From: Parcubacteria bacterium C7867-008
GTDB taxonomy: Bacteria > Patescibacteria > Paceibacteria > UBA9973 > UBA2103
Reading direction: 5' to 3'
Length of the DNA: 64,000 nucleotides
Assembly (NCBI GenBank): GCA_001189215.1
Contig: LFCR01000004.1
Location: forward strand, 1-64,000
Below are positions 59,057 through 64,000 of the stretch, piece by piece (the first letter of the stretch is position 1; each line of letters starts with the position of its first letter). The notes beneath the pieces are model-generated. The model did not search any database. It was given only the letters and a program-made list of their open reading frames with translations, and was not told the origin of the DNA. A program made the translations under genes and the position numbers.

Positions 59057-59364
59057 TACTTAACTCGCCAGAAGCGCATTCTTCCGCCATTTATACAGCA
59101 AACCTTTTCGTGTAGTTGTGCCGCGTAAAAGCATTGCTCATTTAATTCAGGTAGTTTTCTGTGAGAGCCTGAAGAAGCCTGTTCTAAATGATCAAAGATT
59201 ATTTCTAATAGAGGAAGTTGAAAATCGGTGCCAGTCCATCCCATTGATACGGGCCTGCTCACATCAATTAAATATCGTCGAATACCTGGGTATGCGTCCA
59301 AGACTTCTTTAAACGCTTCCAGCATTCCTGTTGCTGCTTCTTGATATATTGTCTGATATCTCAT
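59056..59364 (-). CDS. hypothetical protein, 102 aa
   Basis: Starts MRYQTIYQEAATGMLEAFKE; GAGGTACCTGA lies before the ATG. Helical protein with a Cys pair near the end (KVCCINGG). Not recognised. Unlike other minus-strand units its composition is close to the host average. Divergent from uvrB across 50 nt, which must contain both promoters. Confidence 0.6.
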   Translation of the reverse strand: MRYQTIYQEAATGMLEAFKEVLDAYPGIRRYLIDVSRPVSMGWTGTDFQLPLLEIIFDHLEQASSGSHRKLPELNEQCFYAAQLHEKVCCINGGRMRFWRVK

Positions 59365-59414
59365 TCAGGTACCTCGTGCACTGTTCCATAAATAACTATA
59401 CAATTGAGACATCT

Positions 59415-61487
59415 ATGAGCAACTTTAAGCTCCATATACCGTTTCCACCTGCAGGAGACCAGCCGAAAGCCATTGAATCGCTTGTACAAGGCGTGAAGGA
59501 TGGACTGCGGTATCAAACGCTCCTTGGTGCTACCGGAACAGGTAAGACATACACCATTGCTAATATTGTGGCGCAGATTGATAAGCCAACCTTAGTAATG
59601 GCCCATAACAAAACACTTGCTGCACAGCTTGCACAAGAGTACCGAGAGTTCTTTCCCGAGAACGCGGTACATTACTTCGTCTCCTATTACGACTACTATC
59701 AGCCAGAGGCATACATTGCACACTCTGATACTTATATAGAGAAGGAAGCTCAGATCAATGCAGAAATTGATCGACTCCGTCATGCTGCGACTCAAGCACT
59801 CCTAACTCGTAAGGATGTGCTTATTGTTGCCTCAGTATCTGCAATCTATGGTCTTGGCTCTCCAGCACAGTATGAAAAGGTCCATATCAAACTCGTTAAG
59901 GGAGGGAAGGAAGATCGTGCGTCACTCATTCGTAAGCTGGTAGGGATCTACTTCGAGCGTACCAATGCAGACCTTGAGCCTGGAAAGCTTCGAGCGGTAG
60001 GGAACTCACTTGAACTTATGCCAGTGAACGAGCGCGCTATATACCGCATCGTCTTTGAAGGTGAGGAGATTAGTTTGATTGAATGTCTTGATCCGGTATC
60101 ACGTGCAAAAACAGGGGAGCCAGATTCCCTATTCGTATTCCCTGCAAAACACTTCGTATCAAGTGAAGAAGAGCGTAAACATGCGCTTGAAAGTATTCGT
60201 GCAGAACTCGATGAACGTCTCGAACAACTTAAGCGTGAAGAGAAGCCACTTGAAGCAGAGCGTTTGAAACGACGCACACTCCATGACATCGCGCTTATTC
60301 GAGAGATCGGCTATTCAGGTGGTATTGAAAACTACTCACGACACTTTGATGGTCGTGCACCGGGTGAACCACCGCATACATTGCTCTCCTATTTCCCACA
60401 CAAGAAGGATGGTTCAGCAGACTTTCTTACGGTTATCGATGAATCGCACGTTGCAGTTTCGCAGATTGGTGGCATGTATGCAGGAGATAAATCTCGCAAA
60501 GATATCCTTGTTGAACATGGATTCCGACTCCCCTCTGCACGAGACAATCGTCCACTGAAGTTTGATGAGTTTGAGAAGCGTATTGGGCAGGTGATCTTCA
60601 CTTCTGCTACTCCCGGCAACTATGAGAGAGAACACTCAGTTCCCCCTGAAGGAAAGATCGTGCAACAGATAATCCGTCCAACAGGTCTTGTTGATCCTGA
60701 ACTAGTGGTGCGTCCTATTAATGAGACCGGAGACTATAAGGGTCAGGTTGCAGACTTCATTATCGAAGCGGAGAAAACCATTAAGGGTGGTGGTCGTGCA
60801 CTTGCCACAACCCTTACCAAACAGATGGCAGAAGATCTTGCAGACTTCCTTAGACAAAAAGGTATTAAGTCTGAGTATCTACACAGTGATATTAAAACAA
60901 TTGAACGTATTGATATCCTGACCGCCTTCCGAAGAGGAGAATTCGATATTCTTGTGGGTGTGAACCTCCTTCGTGAAGGACTGGACCTTCCTGAAGTTGA
61001 ACTAGTGGGTATTCTTGATGCCGATAAGGAAGGATTCCTTCGTTCAGAAACATCACTCATACAAACCATTGGTCGTGCTGCCCGTAACATATTGGGGCGG
61101 GTGATTCTCTATGCGGATGTTATGACCGGCTCTCTAACCCGCGCTATCGAAGAGACTGACCGACGCCGTACCATCCAGCTTGCATACAACAAAGAGCACG
61201 GCATCACTCCTGTAACAATCAAGAAGGAGATTAAGGATATCGCAGAGAGTATGCGCAGTGAACACCAGAAGACCGTACACTCACTCCTTGAGCTTGATGC
61301 GAAGCTCTATCAGGAAGATCCAAAGACGTTTATGGCTGATAAGCGTAAACAAATGAATGAAGCAGTGGAGGCACTAGACTTTGAAACCGCTGCAATCATT
61401 CGTGATGAGATATACACCCTTGAAGGAAAGGAAGTTCCAGAGAAGAAAGCCACACGTGCACGCACAGGAAGACGAAAAGGACGATAG
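59415..61487 (+). CDS. uvrB: excinuclease ABC subunit B
   Basis: 690 residues starting MSNFKLHIPFPPAGDQPKAI. UvrB is the damage-verifying helicase-like subunit of nucleotide excision repair. Visible: Walker A LLGATGTGKTYT (about 40), the beta-hairpin region FVSYYDYYQPEAYI, the DESH-type motif VIDESHV, GVNLLREGLDLPEVELVGIL, and the C-terminal UVR motif (EAVEALDFETAAIIRDEIY). TACAAT ends 10 nt before the ATG. uvrA follows two genes later. Confidence 0.96.
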   Translation: MSNFKLHIPFPPAGDQPKAIESLVQGVKDGLRYQTLLGATGTGKTYTIANIVAQIDKPTLVMAHNKTLAAQLAQEYREFFPENAVHYFVSYYDYYQPEAYIAHSDTYIEKEAQINAEIDRLRHAATQALLTRKDVLIVASVSAIYGLGSPAQYEKVHIKLVKGGKEDRASLIRKLVGIYFERTNADLEPGKLRAVGNSLELMPVNERAIYRIVFEGEEISLIECLDPVSRAKTGEPDSLFVFPAKHFVSSEEERKHALESIRAELDERLEQLKREEKPLEAERLKRRTLHDIALIREIGYSGGIENYSRHFDGRAPGEPPHTLLSYFPHKKDGSADFLTVIDESHVAVSQIGGMYAGDKSRKDILVEHGFRLPSARDNRPLKFDEFEKRIGQVIFTSATPGNYEREHSVPPEGKIVQQIIRPTGLVDPELVVRPINETGDYKGQVADFIIEAEKTIKGGGRALATTLTKQMAEDLADFLRQKGIKSEYLHSDIKTIERIDILTAFRRGEFDILVGVNLLREGLDLPEVELVGILDADKEGFLRSETSLIQTIGRAARNILGRVILYADVMTGSLTRAIEETDRRRTIQLAYNKEHGITPVTIKKEIKDIAESMRSEHQKTVHSLLELDAKLYQEDPKTFMADKRKQMNEAVEALDFETAAIIRDEIYTLEGKEVPEKKATRARTGRRKGR

Positions 61488-61507
61488 GCAGGTGCTATCA
61501 TACGTTC

Positions 61508-62608
61508 ATGAAGTTAAGTATTCGCATGATGATGGCGTTGCTCTTTGTGGGTACGCTCGGTCTCTCATACGGATTTGTACTCTTAACCATTGTCCTACTT
61601 GAAGGACAATTAAAAGTCTTGCTCCCTGCAGACGTTCTGCCACAGGTGCTTAATGGAGTGCACGCATTGTTGATGTATCAGGTTATCGCTATTGGTGTGG
61701 TGGCGGTCGTTCTTGCTATATTGGCATTCCTTATATTGAGTGCGCTGGTCGTAATACCACTTCGAAAGATTCTTGGTGTAATGGCAGCATTCTCTGAGCG
61801 TGGGGAACGGCAAGTAATGCCTGCAGGCGGCATGATGCCTTCTGAACTAAGCACTCTTGCCGATGTTCTCTCGAACTACATGGATAGAGTGGAAGCTGCT
61901 CATAATAAGGATACAGAGATCTCACGCGTTAAGTCTGACTTTATTTCAACGGCTGCACACCAACTCCGTACCCCGCTTACGGGTATTCGTTGGGCACTTG
62001 AAGCACTTGAACGTGAAGCGCTTTCTCAGGAGCAACAAGTTCTTGTTAAGAGTGCCGTTGATAAGAGTCATGATCTTGTAGCAATTGTTGGTACGCTCCT
62101 CGACATCTCTTCTATTGAATCTGGTAAGTATAAGTACACGTTTGTGCCGGTGGAAATGAGTCAGCTCGTTTCTGAAGTAACGACAGACTTCTCAACGCTC
62201 GCCTCACAGCGTAAAGTTGCGCTTAACTACGTTCCAAGCAAAGATCCTCTCCCAGAGGTAAAAGCAGATCGTGATCGCATCAAGTGGATTCTTAATAACC
62301 TTATCGAGAACGCCATTCGGTACACGCCAGATGGTGGATCAATCACTGTTTCAACAAACCTAGCAGCAAGGCAGGTACAGGTGCGGGTGCGCGATACAGG
62401 TATTGGTATTCCAGAGAAGGAACGAGGAAACATATTTGAACGCTTCTTCCGTGCTGGCAACGCTATCACCAAGGAGAACCAGGGAAATGGTTTAGGTCTG
62501 TATATCGCCCGCACCATTGCCACAGACCACGGTGGTGACCTTGATTTCATAGCTAATACAGAGGGTCCAGGCACCACCTTTATCCTTTCATTCCCAATTC
62601 CAGGCTAG
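61508..62608 (+). CDS. sensor histidine kinase
   Basis: 366 residues: two TM helices (about 5-30 and 55-82) with almost no sensor domain between, a HAMP-like linker, then HisKA with the phosphoacceptor in STAAHQLRTPLTGI (His about 155), and HATPase with N box LNNLIENAIRYTPDGG, G1 DTGIGIPEKERG and G2 NGLGLYIA. All catalytic parts are intact. The lack of a periplasmic domain suggests it senses membrane state. Partner response regulator follows after 18 nt. Located between uvrB and uvrA. Confidence 0.92.
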   Translation: MKLSIRMMMALLFVGTLGLSYGFVLLTIVLLEGQLKVLLPADVLPQVLNGVHALLMYQVIAIGVVAVVLAILAFLILSALVVIPLRKILGVMAAFSERGERQVMPAGGMMPSELSTLADVLSNYMDRVEAAHNKDTEISRVKSDFISTAAHQLRTPLTGIRWALEALEREALSQEQQVLVKSAVDKSHDLVAIVGTLLDISSIESGKYKYTFVPVEMSQLVSEVTTDFSTLASQRKVALNYVPSKDPLPEVKADRDRIKWILNNLIENAIRYTPDGGSITVSTNLAARQVQVRVRDTGIGIPEKERGNIFERFFRAGNAITKENQGNGLGLYIARTIATDHGGDLDFIANTEGPGTTFILSFPIPG

Positions 62609-62611
62609 TGC

Positions 62612-62617
62612 TATAAT
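62612..62617 (+). promoter_or_regulatory. -10 box for the response-regulator gene
   Basis: Perfect TATAAT ends 9 nt before the ATG at 62627, so the regulator can be transcribed apart from the kinase. Confidence 0.55.
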
Positions 62618-62626
62618 TTATCTACT

Positions 62627-63385
62627 ATGGCTGAAACGAAATTCATTCTTGTTGTTGAAGACGACCCAATCCTTAAAAACCTTCTTGGGCATACCTTTGC
62701 TGGCAAGTACCAGACGCTGTATGCATCAAATGGCGCAGAGGCTCTCGCTCTCATAAATCAGTACACTCCTGCGGTTATCCTTCTGGATCTCATGCTTCCT
62801 GACATGGACGGGTTCACTATTCTTCAGAACATCCGAGCACGTGCTGATGCTGCAAAGTCTGTTCCGGTTATTATCGTTTCTAACCTTGGCCAGCAAGCAG
62901 ATAAGGATCGTGCACTTTCAATCGGCGCTAACGACTACATCGTAAAAGCAGAAGTTGATATCGAGGAGATTGTTGGACGTATTGAAAAGATGCTTGGTAC
63001 CACTCCAGAAACAGCTCCTGCTCCTGGAGTGCCATCAATGGCAATGCCTTTGGTAAACCCAGATCCAACACTGGTGCAGGCGCCAATGTCTATACCAACA
63101 GCAACGGGTCCAATAGGGATGGCCATGACTCCAACACCTACACCCGTTCCTGCGCCAGAACCAGTAGCGCCTGTTATGCCAGTTAGTGTTCCTATGCCAG
63201 CTCCTATGCCTGAACCAGTAGCACCGATTGCTATGGCAATGCCAGAGCCTGTAGCAGTTGTAATACCTGCTGCTCCAGCTCCCGCAGCTGCACCTCAGAT
63301 GCCTGACGCACTTTCTGGTCTTATGCCAAGCAATCCAGATGCAAGCCTTGCTGAAGGCACTCAAGAGAAACCCTTCATCGTTTAA
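62627..63385 (+). CDS. response regulator with receiver domain and Pro/Ala/Met-rich tail
   Basis: 252 residues. Receiver domain (about 1-122): acidic pair VVEDDPI, phosphorylated Asp in ILLDLMLPDMDG (about 54), VIIVSNLG, and the Lys in YIVKAE. No DNA-binding domain. The remaining 130 residues are low complexity, with repeats such as PMPAPMPEPVAPIAMAMPEP, ending EGTQEKPFIV. The tail may be a flexible binding arm. Output is unclear; it might act by protein contact. Confidence 0.88.
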   Translation: MAETKFILVVEDDPILKNLLGHTFAGKYQTLYASNGAEALALINQYTPAVILLDLMLPDMDGFTILQNIRARADAAKSVPVIIVSNLGQQADKDRALSIGANDYIVKAEVDIEEIVGRIEKMLGTTPETAPAPGVPSMAMPLVNPDPTLVQAPMSIPTATGPIGMAMTPTPTPVPAPEPVAPVMPVSVPMPAPMPEPVAPIAMAMPEPVAVVIPAAPAPAAAPQMPDALSGLMPSNPDASLAEGTQEKPFIV

Positions 63386-63443
63386 TTAGAGGGTAAGCGC
63401 AAAATAGACGAATGCGCTATACTCACTACGTACCGGTCCCGCC

Positions 63444-64000
63444 ATGGACTGGGGCAATTCCATAGACATGAAGAAAACGTCAAAGACGACAGAAGACGCA
63501 CACGCACAATTCACCGGTGAGAACTGGATTGAGGTGAAGGGTGCACGTACGCACAATCTTAAGAACCTCTCGGTAAAACTACCGAGAGGAGCTATGACCG
63601 TGCTCACTGGACTCTCTGGTTCCGGCAAGTCTTCTCTAGCGTTTGATACCATCTTCGCCGAAGGTCAGCGTCGCTATGTGGAATCGCTTTCAGCCTATGC
63701 CCGCCAATTTCTCAATCAAATGCAGAAGCCAGATGTGGATGAAATCACTGGCCTTTCTCCTGCCATTTCTATAGACCAGAAGTCTCGTTCTAATAACCCT
63801 CGTTCAACCGTAGCCACCGTAACCGAGATCTACGACTATCTTCGCGTCCTCTATGCACGTGCAGGCCAGCCGTATTGTACGCAGCATGATGTACCTATCG
63901 CGCGTCTGTCAAAGGAAGAGATGATTCGTTTGGTGTGGAATAAGGTACAGGCTAAGACTGGTGAGGGTGAAAGGGTAATGGGTGTTGAGTTTGATCGTTC
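63444..64000 (+). CDS. uvrA: excinuclease ABC subunit A, partial
   Basis: N-terminal 185 codons, running off the window. UvrA is the ATPase that scans DNA and loads UvrB. Visible: ENWIEVKGARTHNLKNLSV, Walker A LTGLSGSGKSSLAFDTIFAE, GQRRYVESLSAYARQFLNQM, and the conserved GLSPAISIDQKS and NPRSTVATVTEIYDYLRVL. Two in-frame ATGs, 63444 and 63468, are possible starts; TATACT at 63418-63423 fits the first better. Closes the uvrB-kinase-regulator-uvrA set. Confidence 0.95.
   Translation, partial: MDWGNSIDMKKTSKTTEDAHAQFTGENWIEVKGARTHNLKNLSVKLPRGAMTVLTGLSGSGKSSLAFDTIFAEGQRRYVESLSAYARQFLNQMQKPDVDEITGLSPAISIDQKSRSNNPRSTVATVTEIYDYLRVLYARAGQPYCTQHDVPIARLSKEEMIRLVWNKVQAKTGEGERVMGVEFDR

Noticed and set aside
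1..64000. UGA recoding (Gracilibacteria/SR1-type code)
   Set aside because: Several well-supported genes end at TGA (for example the ORF ending at 40266), and coding frames are not interrupted by TGA.
1..64000. Insertion sequences or prophage
   Set aside because: No transposase, integrase, terminase, capsid or other phage structural gene was found; the holin-like protein at 51158 belongs to a family common outside phages.

Overview
The window looks like chromosome from a member of the Candidate Phyla Radiation (Patescibacteria), most likely a Parcubacteria-type lineage. Reasons: compact, nearly gap-free housekeeping operons; reduced alleles (IF-2 without its N-terminal region, DnaX without the zinc module, a (p)ppGpp synthetase without an ACT domain, a Tgt without its zinc cysteines); tandem small VirB2/TrbC-like membrane proteins; a VirD4-like ATPase; a DUF5667 protein beside a sigma factor; and many small membrane or secreted proteins of unknown function. 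UGA is used as a stop, so this is not a UGA-recoding lineage. The assignment is inferred from gene content only.

Layout. 0-2.2 kb: three small GC-rich minus-strand transcription units. 2.2-9.6 kb: MBL-fold protein, gyrA, methyltransferase, solute-binding protein, then five tandem VirB2/TrbC-like proteins. 9.6-11.5 kb: GC-rich minus-strand pair including an SPFH/Band 7 protein. 11.5-13.2 kb: tRNA-Leu, tRNA-Lys, alr, tRNA-Leu, tRNA-Cys. 13.2-20.6 kb: rbfA-infB, cysteine desulfurase, protease-like membrane protein, clpB, rpmG, Rid protein. 20.6-22.1 kb: three more GC-rich minus-strand units. 22.2-26.2 kb: tRNA-Trp, two VirB2/TrbC-like proteins fused to candidate peptidoglycan-degrading domains, miaA, tRNA-Leu. 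26.2-36.2 kb: parB, rel, topA, serS, ftsQ, dus, dnaX. 36.3-41.5 kb: tRNA-Gln followed by a gene-cassette array. 41.5-51.5 kb: VIT1-like transporter, DUF1295, ABC-F, HIT-like, HD hydrolase, pseudouridine synthase, sigma factor with DUF5667 partner, Pif1-like helicase, small envelope proteins. 51.6-57 kb: VirD4-like ATPase, a large unknown protein, FKBP isomerase. 57-64 kb: GC-rich lipoprotein, tgt, uvrB, a two-component pair and the start of uvrA.

The most unusual feature is at 36.9-41.2 kb. A direct repeat of about 27 bp (core CAACATCGTCCCAGAC) occurs seven times clearly and twice in degenerate form, always in the same orientation. Between each pair of neighbouring copies there is exactly one short ORF, in either direction, and none is recognisable. 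This is the architecture of an integron cassette array, but the repeat is not an attC site and no integrase is visible in the window.

Two expression styles coexist. Most housekeeping genes have a -10 hexamer ending only 6-10 nt before the ATG and no Shine-Dalgarno sequence, which implies leaderless mRNAs. A second class of single-gene or two-gene units, all on the minus strand and scattered in intergenic gaps, mostly GC-rich, has TTGAC-type -35 boxes, Shine-Dalgarno sequences and strong hairpin terminators. Most minus-strand genes in the cassette array share the Shine-Dalgarno and terminator parts of this style, so the scattered units and the cassettes may be one pool of acquired genes.
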